Below are positions 24,038 through 33,025 of a stretch of DNA of 64,000 nt, one piece after another. The translations under genes and the position numbers were made by a program. Source of the stretch: Lentzea californiensis. Its GTDB lineage: Bacteria > Actinomycetota > Actinomycetes > Mycobacteriales > Pseudonocardiaceae. Location: contig NZ_JANBBE010000003.1 in the NCBI RefSeq assembly GCF_024648825.1, positions 310,001 to 374,000 of the forward strand, read 5' to 3'. The notes below the pieces were generated by a model. That model was not told the DNA's origin. It did no database searches and was given only the letters and a program-made list of their open reading frames with translations. Every line of letters starts with the position of its first letter. Within the stretch, counting starts at the first letter, position 1.

Positions 24038-26014
24038 ATGCGAGTCCTAGCCGGGGTCCTGCTCGTCGTCTGGCTGGCCTTGGGCGGCTTCACCGGGCCG
24101 TACGCGGGCAAGCTGTCGGAGGTCGCGGAGAACGACAGCAGCGCGTTCCTGCCCAACTCCGCCGAGTCCACGCAGGTCGCGGAGCTGCAGAAGAAGTTCC
24201 AGCGCGAGGAGGCGATCCCCGCGATCGTCGTGGTCGAACGCACCAGCGGACTGACCGAAGAGGACAAGCGGTACCTCGCCGACCAGGTCAAGGGCTTCCA
24301 GGCGTCGCCGGTCATCCCCTCGCCGAACGACGACCAGGCCGCGCAGGTCGTCCTGCTGCTCGACCCGGCCGAGGACGTCAAGGACTCGATCTTCCAGCTC
24401 CGCGACGGCACGCGCGGCGCACCTGAGGGGCTGACCGTGCTGGTCACGGGCCCTGCGGCGCAGGTCGCGGACCTCGTCGAGGCGTTCGGCGGGATCGACG
24501 GGCTGCTGCTGCTCGTCGCGGGCGCCGTGGTCGCGTTGATCCTGCTGGTGGTCTACCGGAGTCCGCTGCTGCCGGTCGTCGTGCTGGTGTCGGCCGTGTT
24601 CGCACTGGGACTGGCCAGCTTCGTCGTCTACCTGCTCGCGAAGAACGACGTCCTGGCGTTGAACGGCCAAAGCCAGGGCATCCTCTCGATCCTGGTCTTC
24701 GGCGCCGCGACGGACTACGCGTTGCTGCTGGTGTCGAGGTTCCGCGAGGAACTGCGCGACACCCAGGACAAGTTCGCGTCCGTCAAGACGGCCTGGCGCG
24801 GCACGATCGAACCCATCGCGGCCTCGGCCGGCACGGTGATCCTCGGCGTGCTGTGCCTGCTGTTCAGCGACCTCGACTCGAACAAGGGCCTCGGCCCTGT
24901 CGCCGCCATCGGCATCGGTGCCGCGCTGCTGACCACGATGACGTTCCTGCCCGCGACCCTGGCACTGCTCGGCCGCGGCGCCTTCTGGCCGTTCGCCCCG
25001 AAGTTCGGCTCGAAGCACCCCGAGACGAGCGGGCTCTGGGCCCGCGTCGCGAACCTGGTGCGCCGCAGGCCGCGGGCGATCTGGATCGTCACCACGCTCG
25101 TGCTGCTCGCCGGCGCCGCGTTCCTGCCGCAGCTCAAGGCGTCCGGCACCGCCCAGTCCGACGTGTTCCTGACCCCGGTCGAGTCCGTTGCGGGACAGGA
25201 GGTGCTGTCGCGGCACTTCCCCGGCGGCACCGGCTCGCCGACCGTGATCATCGCCGCCGAGGACAAGACCGCCGAGGTCGTGCAGAAGTCCAAGGTGGAC
25301 GGTGTCGCGGACGTGCGGCCGTCCGGAACGGCCGAGGGGCTCGTGCGCATCGAGGCCACGCTGAAGGACGCGCCGGACTCCGACGCCGCGGTGGAGACCG
25401 TGCAACGGCTTCGTGCGGCCGTCGACGGCATCGAGGGCACGAAGGTGGGCGGGCCGACGGCGACGTTGCTCGACACCAGGACGACCTCCGAGCACGACCG
25501 GATGCTGATCATCCCGATCGTGCTGGTCGTGATCTTCCTGATCCTGGCGCTGCTGCTGCGGTCGCTGCTGGCACCGTTGCTGCTGATCGCCACCGTCGTG
25601 CTGTCGTTCGCGGCCACGATGGGCGTGTCGGCGCTGGTGTTCAACCACGTCCTCGACTTCCCGGGCGCCGATCCGGTGGTGCCGTTGTTCGGGTTCGTGT
25701 TCCTCGTGGCCCTGGGCATCGACTACAACATCTTCCTGATGACCCGGGTGCGCGAGGAGACCCGGCAACTGGGCACGGTCGAGGGCACGCTGCGCGGCCT
25801 GAGCCTGACCGGCGGCGTCATCACGTCGGCGGGTGTGGTGCTGGCGGCGACGTTCGCGGCACTGGCCGTGCTGCCGATCCTGTTCCTCACGCAGATCGCG
25901 TTCATCGTCGCGTTCGGTGTCCTGCTCGACACGCTGCTGGTGCGGTCGTTGCTCGTGCCGGCACTCTCGGTGGACGTCGGCGGACGAATCTGGTGGCCGT
26001 CGAAGCTGCGGTGA
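24038..26014 (+). CDS. MMPL family (RND) membrane transporter
   Basis: This 658-residue protein has an N-terminal helix, an external domain (~30-160), five helices (~155-330), a second external domain (~365-490) and a final block of helices (~490-640). This is the duplicated MMPL/RND layout. Typical sequences are FGAATDYALLLVSRFREEL in the first block and FLVALGIDYNIFLMTRVREE in the second, with the proton-relay Asp residues. Such proteins export lipids or toxic hydrophobic compounds. The length is that of the short actinobacterial branch. Expression is probably controlled by the divergent MarR protein. Confidence 0.92.
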   Translation: MRVLAGVLLVVWLALGGFTGPYAGKLSEVAENDSSAFLPNSAESTQVAELQKKFQREEAIPAIVVVERTSGLTEEDKRYLADQVKGFQASPVIPSPNDDQAAQVVLLLDPAEDVKDSIFQLRDGTRGAPEGLTVLVTGPAAQVADLVEAFGGIDGLLLLVAGAVVALILLVVYRSPLLPVVVLVSAVFALGLASFVVYLLAKNDVLALNGQSQGILSILVFGAATDYALLLVSRFREELRDTQDKFASVKTAWRGTIEPIAASAGTVILGVLCLLFSDLDSNKGLGPVAAIGIGAALLTTMTFLPATLALLGRGAFWPFAPKFGSKHPETSGLWARVANLVRRRPRAIWIVTTLVLLAGAAFLPQLKASGTAQSDVFLTPVESVAGQEVLSRHFPGGTGSPTVIIAAEDKTAEVVQKSKVDGVADVRPSGTAEGLVRIEATLKDAPDSDAAVETVQRLRAAVDGIEGTKVGGPTATLLDTRTTSEHDRMLIIPIVLVVIFLILALLLRSLLAPLLLIATVVLSFAATMGVSALVFNHVLDFPGADPVVPLFGFVFLVALGIDYNIFLMTRVREETRQLGTVEGTLRGLSLTGGVITSAGVVLAATFAALAVLPILFLTQIAFIVAFGVLLDTLLVRSLLVPALSVDVGGRIWWPSKLR

Positions 26015-26028
26015 GCCAGGATCTCGGC

Positions 26029-27132
26029 ATGACCTTCACGGCACGTCAGCTCAACCGCGCCACGCTCGACCGGCAGATGCTGCTGAGGCGCGAACCGGTT
26101 GACCTGCTGACGGCCGTGGACCGGGTCGTGGCGATCCAGGCGCAGGAACCCGCGTCGCCGTACATCGCGCTGTGGAACCGGATCGAGGGCTTCGACCCCG
26201 CCGGCCTGGACGAGGCGTTCACGAGCGGGGTGGTCCGCAAGGCATCGCTGATGCGGATCACCCTGCACGCCGTGACGGCCGAAGACCACTCGGTGTTCCA
26301 CCACGCGATGCTGCCCGCCCTGAGGGCGTCACGGCTGTACGACAAGCGGTTCAAGACGATGAACGTCACGATCGAGCAGACCGACGCACTGCTGGAACAC
26401 CTGCTCGAGTTCGCCGCGACTCCCCGCCAGAAGGCGGAGATCGAGGAACTCCTGCACTCGCACGTCGGCGACGTGGGTGACCCCGGCGTCTGGTGGGCGC
26501 TGCGGACCTACGGCGGGTTGGTGCACGCACCTACGGGCGGGCCGTGGTCGTTCGGACTGCGGCCGTCCTATCTGGCCGTGACTGCCGAGCCCCGCGAGCG
26601 GATGGCGGCCGTCGCGGAGATGCTGCGCCGCTACCTCACCGGGTTCGGGCCGGCGACCGTGCTCGACATGAACCAGTTCAGCATGCTGCCGCGCACCACG
26701 ATCCGGGAAGCGTTGGCGTTGCTGGATCTCGTTCGGGACGGTGATTACTACGACGTTCCTGGGCGGACGGGTTCGGACGAGGATGTTCTGGCTCCGCCGC
26801 GGCTGATGGCCATGTGGGACAGCACCTTGCTCGCCTATGCGGACCGGAGCCGGATCATTCCGGAGGAGTACCGCAAGCTCGTCATCCGCAACAACGGTGA
26901 CACGCTGCCCACCGTGCTCGTCGACGGGTACGTGGCCGGGGTGTGGCGTCCGACTGTGGACGGAGGCGTTGAGGTGACTGCGTTCCGTGCTCTTGGTGAG
27001 GAGGACTGGGCCGGGTTGGCCGAGGAGGTGGCGGCTCTGCGCAAGTTCCTGGGTGATCGGGAGCCGCTGGTGTACAAGCGTTACGCGCGGTGGTGGAACG
27101 GACTCCCGGCCCACGCCGTTCGTATCTTGTGA
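26029..27132 (+). CDS. Winged-helix HTH_42 (AlkZ-like DNA glycosylase family) protein
   Basis: This 367-residue protein belongs to the HTH_42 family. Its members include AlkZ-type glycosylases that unhook bulky and crosslinked DNA bases. The Q-x-Q motif of the family is seen in VVAIQAQEPASPYIAL (about residues 30-45), and MWDSTLLAYADRSRI is in the C-terminal part. ATG at 26029 has CCAGGA 8 nt upstream; a GTG at 26011 overlapping the MMPL stop is the alternative. Coupling to an exporter under MarR control suggests joint protection from a DNA-damaging compound. That is inference. Confidence 0.78.
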   Translation: MTFTARQLNRATLDRQMLLRREPVDLLTAVDRVVAIQAQEPASPYIALWNRIEGFDPAGLDEAFTSGVVRKASLMRITLHAVTAEDHSVFHHAMLPALRASRLYDKRFKTMNVTIEQTDALLEHLLEFAATPRQKAEIEELLHSHVGDVGDPGVWWALRTYGGLVHAPTGGPWSFGLRPSYLAVTAEPRERMAAVAEMLRRYLTGFGPATVLDMNQFSMLPRTTIREALALLDLVRDGDYYDVPGRTGSDEDVLAPPRLMAMWDSTLLAYADRSRIIPEEYRKLVIRNNGDTLPTVLVDGYVAGVWRPTVDGGVEVTAFRALGEEDWAGLAEEVAALRKFLGDREPLVYKRYARWWNGLPAHAVRIL

Positions 27133-27152
27133 GAATCACCCGCGAGTGGACG

Positions 27153-27857
27153 TCACGCGGGGCGCACCCCAGGGACGACCATCGCCACGTTCTCCTCAGG
27201 TTCGGCGGAAGCGAGGCGCTGGGCCATCGTGCCGCCCTCGGGGGTCCCGGCCGGTGACGGCACCTTGCCCAGCAGGTACCCGGCGTGGCTCACCGCGAGC
27301 AGTACGAGGAACGCCTCGGAGAACTCGGGCAGCCCGGCGATGCCGGCGGGGTTGTCCACGACCCTGAACGCCGAGACGGCCTGCGCCACGTAGATGAGCA
27401 CCAGCAACACCGTGATGACGAAGTTCTGGAACTTCGCGAGGTCGATCGACTTGCCCGCCGACGCACCTTCCTCGGCGGTCAGCATCTCCCAGAACCGCCC
27501 GCTTCCGGCGCCGAGCGGGTACGCGGCCACGGTGTCCGGGTGGCTCGCGCTCTTCGTGACCTTGATGGCGCCCGCCACGACACCGGAACCGACGGAGATG
27601 CCCAGGAGCCACAGCACCTGGTCCGGGATCTGGAACCCGGCCACGTCGACCTGCCCGGCCGCGAACCGGCCGAACGCCATGCCGCTGATGAGCGAGAGCA
27701 GTACGACGGTCCACACCGTCACCTGCACCCGCGAGAGGCTGTAGCGGCCGCGGCCGTCCCTCAGCACGTTCTGCGCGCCGAGGCGGCTGGGGACCACCAC
27801 CGCGAGCAGCACGATGACTAGCGCGGACACGATCCAAGCCCAGAACGTGGTCGCCAT
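27153..27857 (-). CDS. Integral membrane protein of unknown function (234 aa)
   Basis: The protein starts MATTFWAWIVSALVIVLL and has about five hydrophobic helices. The first is followed by SRLGAQNVLRDGRGRYSLSRVQ, and the centre contains DQVLWLLGISVGSGVVAGAI. The repeated placement of short soluble loops and the start GAGGAGG-CCTCC-ATG (5-nt spacing) support a real gene. I do not recognise a named family. It is convergent with the AlkZ-like gene, with 20 nt between stops. Confidence 0.7.
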   Translation of the reverse strand: MATTFWAWIVSALVIVLLAVVVPSRLGAQNVLRDGRGRYSLSRVQVTVWTVVLLSLISGMAFGRFAAGQVDVAGFQIPDQVLWLLGISVGSGVVAGAIKVTKSASHPDTVAAYPLGAGSGRFWEMLTAEEGASAGKSIDLAKFQNFVITVLLVLIYVAQAVSAFRVVDNPAGIAGLPEFSEAFLVLLAVSHAGYLLGKVPSPAGTPEGGTMAQRLASAEPEENVAMVVPGVRPA

Positions 27858-27924
27858 GGAGGCCTCCTCGTTACGCCGTTCGGACGCTGTGGTCGTTACG
27901 TCGTCCGGAAGCCACCAGGCGTTA

Positions 27925-28542
27925 TCACGCCGGGTAACGATTCGGGGGTCGATGCGCGGAGTGGTCGACCACCAGGCTGGCCCGTGAGGCCGGGTCGCAC
28001 GCCGCCAGGTACAGCCGCTGGCCCTCGACGTACCGGCGGTTGCGGGGGTCGTCCGGATCGGACGGACTGCCGTCGCGCCCGGCCATGCGCGCCACGGACA
28101 CCTCGAAGGCGACGTCCAGGAACACCGAGAAGTCCCAGTGCGCGACGAGCTCGTCGCGGTGCAGGAAGATCCCGTCCACCAGCAGGAGCGCGTCCGGTGA
28201 CGCGACCTCGAACGGCGGGTCGACGTACGCGTCGGTCTCCAGGTCGTGGCTGGCACGGCGGAACGGCCGCCCGTCGGCGAACGGCGTGAGCAGGTGGCCG
28301 GCGAACCGCGCGTAGTCGAAGCTGTCGAGGAAGAACCCCTCGGGCGAGGTCTTCCCGCGCTGCCAGCGAATCGCCCGCGGGTGGTGGAAGTCGTCCACCG
28401 AGGCCCGCACGACCTCGCGGCCACGGGAACGCACCGCCTCGGCCAGGGCGTCGCAGAACGTCGTCTTGCCCGCCCCGTCGACGCCGTCGACCGCGACCAG
28501 GCCTCGTGCGGGCAGCAGGTCGGCCACTTCGTTCAGCACCAC
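27925..28542 (-). CDS. Uridine kinase-like P-loop kinase
   Basis: This 205-residue protein has a Walker A motif DGVDGAGKTT (residues 19-28), the lid/base-binding region SVDDFHHPR, and DALLLVDGIFLHRDEL as the Walker B segment. The layout is that of the uridine/cytidine kinase branch of P-loop kinases common in actinobacteria. It could phosphorylate uridine or a related nucleoside or vitamin. It is divergent from the Kdp operon. A decayed relative of this gene is at 59363-59666. Confidence 0.85.
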   Translation of the reverse strand: MVLNEVADLLPARGLVAVDGVDGAGKTTFCDALAEAVRSRGREVVRASVDDFHHPRAIRWQRGKTSPEGFFLDSFDYARFAGHLLTPFADGRPFRRASHDLETDAYVDPPFEVASPDALLLVDGIFLHRDELVAHWDFSVFLDVAFEVSVARMAGRDGSPSDPDDPRNRRYVEGQRLYLAACDPASRASLVVDHSAHRPPNRYPA

Positions 28543-28649
28543 GGCACGATTTCACACTTCGTGACCGCGGCAGGACCGATCGGATGAGACCCAGGTCTCC
28601 CCGGCCTCAAGAACGCGTAAAAGCCGGACCTGCCCCCGTAAGGACGTTG

Positions 28650-28679
28650 TCAGGCACCCCCTGATCAGGCATTTCCTGA
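28650..28679. promoter_or_regulatory. Two abutting 15-bp inverted repeats upstream of the kdp operon
   Basis: TCAGG-CACCC-CCTGA (28650-28664) and TCAGG-CATTT-CCTGA (28665-28679) are directly adjacent. They form both inverted and direct repeats, with a 15-bp period. They end about 53 nt before the first start codon of the operon. A tandem array upstream of kdp is a natural candidate site for KdpE, but a different regulator is possible. Confidence 0.65.
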
Positions 28680-28732
28680 TGCACGCTTCCGGGCGTCATC
28701 AAGAGCGTCTTTTCGTTGAAGGGAGCGGCGTC

Positions 28733-28816
28733 ATGGCCGACCTGGCCTATGCGTTGCTGCTGATCGTGAGTTTCGTCGTGCTGGGCCTGACGGTGCGTGG
28801 ACTGGAGAAGTTGTGA
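28733..28816 (+). CDS. 27-residue membrane peptide at the head of the kdp operon
   Basis: This peptide has an acidic/polar start (MADLAY), one hydrophobic helix (ALLLIVSFVVLGLTV) and a basic/acidic end (RGLEKL). A ribosome binding site (GAAGGGAG, about 28719-28726) precedes the ATG. The stop overlaps the GTG of kdpF by 4 nt, so it is translated with the operon. It is not KdpF, which follows. It could be a second accessory subunit; its short size keeps it out of most annotations. Confidence 0.65.
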   Translation: MADLAYALLLIVSFVVLGLTVRGLEKL

Positions 28817-28911
28817 GCACGGGACTCGTCGCGAACGCCGTGGCCGGCGTGATCGCACTCGGGCTGATCGTCTACCTGTTCATCGCACTCGTCAGGCCGG
28901 AGAAGTTCTGA
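28813..28911 (+). CDS. kdpF: Potassium-transporting ATPase subunit KdpF
   Basis: This 32-residue single-helix peptide ends LVRPEKF, the standard KdpF terminus. KdpF stabilises the KdpABC complex in the membrane. GTG overlaps the preceding peptide stop, and the TGA overlaps the kdpA ATG, so the genes are translationally coupled. Confidence 0.9.
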   Translation: MSTGLVANAVAGVIALGLIVYLFIALVRPEKF

Positions 28912-30533
28912 TGTCACCCCTCGTGGCCGGCCTCCTGCAGACCGGCATCCTCCTCACGGCCTTAGCGGTCGTGTACCGGCCTCTCGGCGACTACATGGCC
29001 CGCGTCTTCACGGCCAAGGGCCACTTGAAGGCCGAGCGGGCCATCTACCGCTTCGCGCGGATCAACCCGGACGCCGAGCAGAAGTGGAGCACCTACGCGT
29101 ACGGCGTGCTGGGCTTCTCGTTCGTCGGCATCGTGTTCCTCTACGTGGTCCAACGCGTGCAATCGTTGCTGCCGTTCGGTTTCGACCGCGGCGACATCGG
29201 CCCTGGCATGGCGTTCAACACGGCGATCAGCTTCGTGGCCAACACGAACTGGCAGTCGTACGTGCCGGAGGCCGTCATGGGCCACGCGGTCCAGATGATC
29301 GGCCTGACCGTGCAGAACTTCGTGTCGGCGGCGGTCGGCCTGGCCGTGGCCATCGCGCTGGTCCGCGGGTTCGTGCGGCACCAGACCGACCGGCTGGGCA
29401 ATTTCTGGGTCGACCTGGTCCGCGGCACCCTGCGGATCCTGTTGCCGATCGCGTTCATCGGCGCGATCGTGCTGATCGCGTTCGGCGTCACGATGTCGCT
29501 CAAGTCCGGAGTGGACGTCGACGGGCAGGTCGTGGCGAACGCTCCCGTCGCCAGCCAGGAGGTCATCAAGGAGCTCGGCACCAACGGCGGCGGAGTCCTC
29601 AACGCGAACTCCGCGCACCCGTTCGAGAACCCGGGCGAGTGGACCAACCTGATCGAGATCTTCCTCATCCTGGTCATCCCGGTCGCGCTGACCCGCACGT
29701 TCGGCCGGCTTGCCGGCGACAGGAAGCAGGGTTACGTCCTGCTCAGCGTCATGGGCGTCATCTGGACGGCCATGCTCGCGGTGATCTGGGCCGCCGAGGC
29801 GAACGGCATCAGGCCGTTGGAGGGCAAAGAACTCCGCTTCGGCATCCCCGGCAGCGCGCTCTTCGCGAACGCCACCACCGGCACGTCGACCGGCGCGGTC
29901 AACTCGCTGCACGACAGCTACACCGGGCTCGGCGGCGGTGCCGCGCTGCTCAACATGCTGTTCGGCGAGATGACGCCGGGCGGTGTCGGCACCGGGCTCT
30001 ACAGCATCCTCGTGATGGCGATCATCGCGATGTTCCTGGCGGGCCTGATGGTCGGCCGCACACCCGAGTACCTGGGGAAGAAGCTGGGGCGCAAGGAGGT
30101 CACGGCCGCCGCGGTGTCGATCCTCGCGATGCCGACGGTGCTGCTGATCGGTGCCGGCATCGCCGCGGTCCTGCCGAGCACGCAGGGCGCTCTCAACAAC
30201 CCGGGAGAGCACGGCCTGTCGGAGATCCTCTACGCCTATGCCTCGGCGTCGAACAACAACGGCAGCGCGTTCGGCGGGATCACGGTGACGAACGACTGGT
30301 TCCAGTCGTCGCTCGGCCTGTGCATGCTGTTCGGCCGGTTCGTCCCGATCGTCGCGGTGCTCGCCCTCGCCGGATCCCTTGCGGCGCAGAAGAAGGTGCC
30401 GGTCACGGCGGGCACGCTGCCCACCACCGGGCCGCTGTTCGCGACGCTGCTGACCGGCTCGATCGTCCTGGTCGCCGCGCTCACCTTCGTTCCCGCACTC
30501 GCTCTCGGTCCCATCGCGGAGGCACTGCTGTGA
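28911..30533 (+). CDS. kdpA: Potassium-transporting ATPase subunit KdpA
   Basis: This 540-residue channel-like subunit binds and conducts K+ in the KdpFABC pump. It has about ten membrane helices and the four degenerate selectivity-filter loops typical of the K+-transporter superfamily, for example [34 protein letters not shown] and [13 protein letters not shown]. The length is close to that of the family (~555). It overlaps kdpF and kdpB by 1 and 4 nt. Confidence 0.97.
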   Translation: MSPLVAGLLQTGILLTALAVVYRPLGDYMARVFTAKGHLKAERAIYRFARINPDAEQKWSTYAYGVLGFSFVGIVFLYVVQRVQSLLPFGFDRGDIGPGMAFNTAISFVANTNWQSYVPEAVMGHAVQMIGLTVQNFVSAAVGLAVAIALVRGFVRHQTDRLGNFWVDLVRGTLRILLPIAFIGAIVLIAFGVTMSLKSGVDVDGQVVANAPVASQEVIKELGTNGGGVLNANSAHPFENPGEWTNLIEIFLILVIPVALTRTFGRLAGDRKQGYVLLSVMGVIWTAMLAVIWAAEANGIRPLEGKELRFGIPGSALFANATTGTSTGAVNSLHDSYTGLGGGAALLNMLFGEMTPGGVGTGLYSILVMAIIAMFLAGLMVGRTPEYLGKKLGRKEVTAAAVSILAMPTVLLIGAGIAAVLPSTQGALNNPGEHGLSEILYAYASASNNNGSAFGGITVTNDWFQSSLGLCMLFGRFVPIVAVLALAGSLAAQKKVPVTAGTLPTTGPLFATLLTGSIVLVAALTFVPALALGPIAEALL

Positions 30534-32494
30534 CCACCAAGCCCGGTCTCGCGGCCGCTCTTCCCGAGGCTCTGAAGAAGCTGGACCCGCGCCACCAGTT
30601 GCGCAGTCCCGTCATGTTCGTCGTCTGGGCGGGTTCGTTGCTGGTCACCGTGTTCGCGGTGACCGATCCGAGCGTGTTCACCATCGCCGTCGCGGCGTGG
30701 CTGTGGTTCACCGTGCTGTTCGCGAACCTCGCCGAGGCCGTCGCGGAGGGACGAGGCAAGGCGCAGGCGGACTCGTTGCGGCGCACCAAGAAGGACGCCG
30801 TCGCCAGGCTCGTCGACGGCGACGTCGTGGCGGGCACCGAACTGAAGATCGGCGACCTGGTCGTCGTCGAGGCGGGCGAGGTCGTCCCCGGCGACGGCGA
30901 TGTGGTCGAGGGCATCGCGACGGTGGACGAGTCCGCGATCACCGGCGAGTCCGCGCCCGTCATCCGCGAGTCCGGCGGTGACCGGTGTGCGGTCACCGGA
31001 GGCACGACCGTGCTGTCGGACCGGATCGTCGTCCGGATCACGACCAAACCCGGTGAGTCCTTCGTGGACCGCATGATCGCGCTGGTCGAGGGCGCGGAAC
31101 GGCAGAAGACGCCGAACGAGATCGCCCTGACCATCCTGCTGTCGACGCTGACGATCATCTTCCTGCTGGCCGTCGTGGCACTGCAGCCGTTCGCGATCTA
31201 CTCGGGCGGCGAGCAGTCGGTGGTCGTGCTGACCGCGTTGCTGGTCTGCCTGATCCCGACGACCATCGGCGCGCTGCTGTCCGCCATCGGCATCGCCGGC
31301 ATGGACCGGCTGGTGCAGCGCAACGTCCTGGCCACCTCCGGCAAGGCGGTCGAGGCCGCCGGCGACATCGACACGTTGCTGCTCGACAAGACCGGCACGA
31401 TCACCTGGGGCAACCGGCGCGCGACCGAGTTCATCCCCGTCGGCCCTACCTCCGACGAGACGCTCGTCGCGGCGGCCCGGCTGGCGAGCCTGGCCGACGA
31501 CACCCCGGAAGGCCGCAGCATCCTCGAGCTGGCGGGCGGTGAACCCGCCAGTGAGCACGAGAAGACCGGCGAGTTCGTCCCGTTCACCGCCCAGACCAGG
31601 ATGTCCGGCATCGACCTCGGCGAGCGCAGCATCCGCAAGGGCGCGGCGTCGGCGTTCGAGCTGACCGACACGGCCCGCGAGATCGTCGACGAGATCAGCG
31701 CGCAGGGCGGCACCCCGCTCGTCGTCGCCGAAAACGATCATTCGGGAAACGGGAAGGTGCTCGGCATCATCCGGCTGTCGGACGTGGTGAAGCCCGGCAT
31801 GAGGGAACGCTTCGCCGAGCTGCGCGCGATGGGCATCCGGACGGTCATGGTCACGGGCGACAACCCGTTGACCGCCAAGGCCATCGCCGAGGAGGCAGGG
31901 GTCGACGACTTCCTCGCCGAGGCCAAGCCCGAGGACAAGATGGCCCTGATCCGCAAGGAGCAGGAGGGCGGCCGGCTGGTCGCGATGACCGGTGACGGCA
32001 CGAACGACGCGCCCGCGCTGGCCCAGGCGGACGTCGGTGTCGCGATGAACACCGGCACGTCGGCCGCGAAGGAGGCCGGCAACATGGTCGACCTCGACTC
32101 GGACCCGACCAAGCTCATCGAGATCGTGGAGATCGGCAAGCAGCTGCTGATCACGCGCGGTGCGCTGACGACGTTCTCCGTGGCGAACGACCTGGCGAAG
32201 TACTTCGCGATCCTGCCCGCCATGTTCGCGGCGATCTACCCGGCGCTGGACAGGCTCAACATCATGCACCTGGCCACGCCCCAGTCCGCGATCCTGTCGG
32301 CGGTGATCTTCAACGCGCTGGTCATCGTGGCGCTGATCCCGCTGGCGCTCAAGGGCGTGCGGTACCGGCCGTCCAGTGCCTCGGCGCTGCTGCGGCGCAA
32401 CCTGCTGATCTACGGCCTGGGCGGCGTCGTGACGCCGTTCGCCGGGATCTGGCTGATCGACCTGCTCGTGCGACTCATCCCCGGGATCGGCTGA
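30530..32494 (+). CDS. kdpB: Potassium-transporting ATPase ATP-binding subunit KdpB
   Basis: This 654-residue P-type ATPase drives the Kdp pump. The phosphorylated Asp is D286 in LLDKTGTIT. The actuator loop TGES, the hinge [16 protein letters not shown] and the nucleotide-domain residues are all present. About seven membrane helices are seen. The start is GTG at 30530, overlapping the kdpA stop. Confidence 0.97.
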   Translation: MTTKPGLAAALPEALKKLDPRHQLRSPVMFVVWAGSLLVTVFAVTDPSVFTIAVAAWLWFTVLFANLAEAVAEGRGKAQADSLRRTKKDAVARLVDGDVVAGTELKIGDLVVVEAGEVVPGDGDVVEGIATVDESAITGESAPVIRESGGDRCAVTGGTTVLSDRIVVRITTKPGESFVDRMIALVEGAERQKTPNEIALTILLSTLTIIFLLAVVALQPFAIYSGGEQSVVVLTALLVCLIPTTIGALLSAIGIAGMDRLVQRNVLATSGKAVEAAGDIDTLLLDKTGTITWGNRRATEFIPVGPTSDETLVAAARLASLADDTPEGRSILELAGGEPASEHEKTGEFVPFTAQTRMSGIDLGERSIRKGAASAFELTDTAREIVDEISAQGGTPLVVAENDHSGNGKVLGIIRLSDVVKPGMRERFAELRAMGIRTVMVTGDNPLTAKAIAEEAGVDDFLAEAKPEDKMALIRKEQEGGRLVAMTGDGTNDAPALAQADVGVAMNTGTSAAKEAGNMVDLDSDPTKLIEIVEIGKQLLITRGALTTFSVANDLAKYFAILPAMFAAIYPALDRLNIMHLATPQSAILSAVIFNALVIVALIPLALKGVRYRPSSASALLRRNLLIYGLGGVVTPFAGIWLIDLLVRLIPGIG

Positions 32495-32497
32495 ACA

Positions 32498-33025
32498 ATG
32501 ACGAACTTCCTCAAGCAGTCTTGGGCGGGGCTGCGGACCTTGCTCGCACTCACCGTGCTCCTCGGGGTGCTCTACCCGCTGTCGGTGTGGGGTGTCTCGC
32601 GGATTCCCGGCCTGCACGCCAACGCCGAGGCGCAGGACACCACGCTGGTGGCCGTCGCACGCGAAGGAGACCAGTACTTCGTGCTACGCCCGTCCGCCGC
32701 GACGCTGCCCGCGTCCGGCGGTTCGAACAAGGGCGAGCTGAACGAGGACTACACCAAGGTCGTCGCCGAGCGCCGCACCGCTGTGGCGCAACGCGAAGGC
32801 GTGCCCGAGAGCAAGGTGCCGCAGGACGCCGTGACGGCGTCCGCGTCCGGTCTCGACCCGCACATCAGCCCGGAGTACGCGGCGTTGCAGGTGCCCCGTG
32901 TGGCGCGCGCGTCCGGGCTGTCCGTGGAGGAGGTGCGGGAACTGGTCGCCTCCGCCACTCACGGCACCTTCACCAGCACCGTCAACGTGACTGCGCTGAA
33001 CCGTGCCATCGACAGCGCCAGTTGA
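32498..33025 (+). CDS. kdpC: Potassium-transporting ATPase subunit KdpC
   Basis: This 175-residue protein has one N-terminal membrane helix (LLALTVLLGVLYPLSVWGVS) and a soluble domain with the family pattern DAVTASASGLDPHISPEYA. KdpC raises ATP affinity of the KdpB subunit. The end overlaps kdpD by 23 nt. Confidence 0.95.
   Translation: MTNFLKQSWAGLRTLLALTVLLGVLYPLSVWGVSRIPGLHANAEAQDTTLVAVAREGDQYFVLRPSAATLPASGGSNKGELNEDYTKVVAERRTAVAQREGVPESKVPQDAVTASASGLDPHISPEYAALQVPRVARASGLSVEEVRELVASATHGTFTSTVNVTALNRAIDSAS

Noticed and set aside
30236..32617. Long open frame antisense to kdpB
   Set aside because: Low-complexity Arg/Gln/His-rich translation, no start signal, and kdpB on the other strand is certain.
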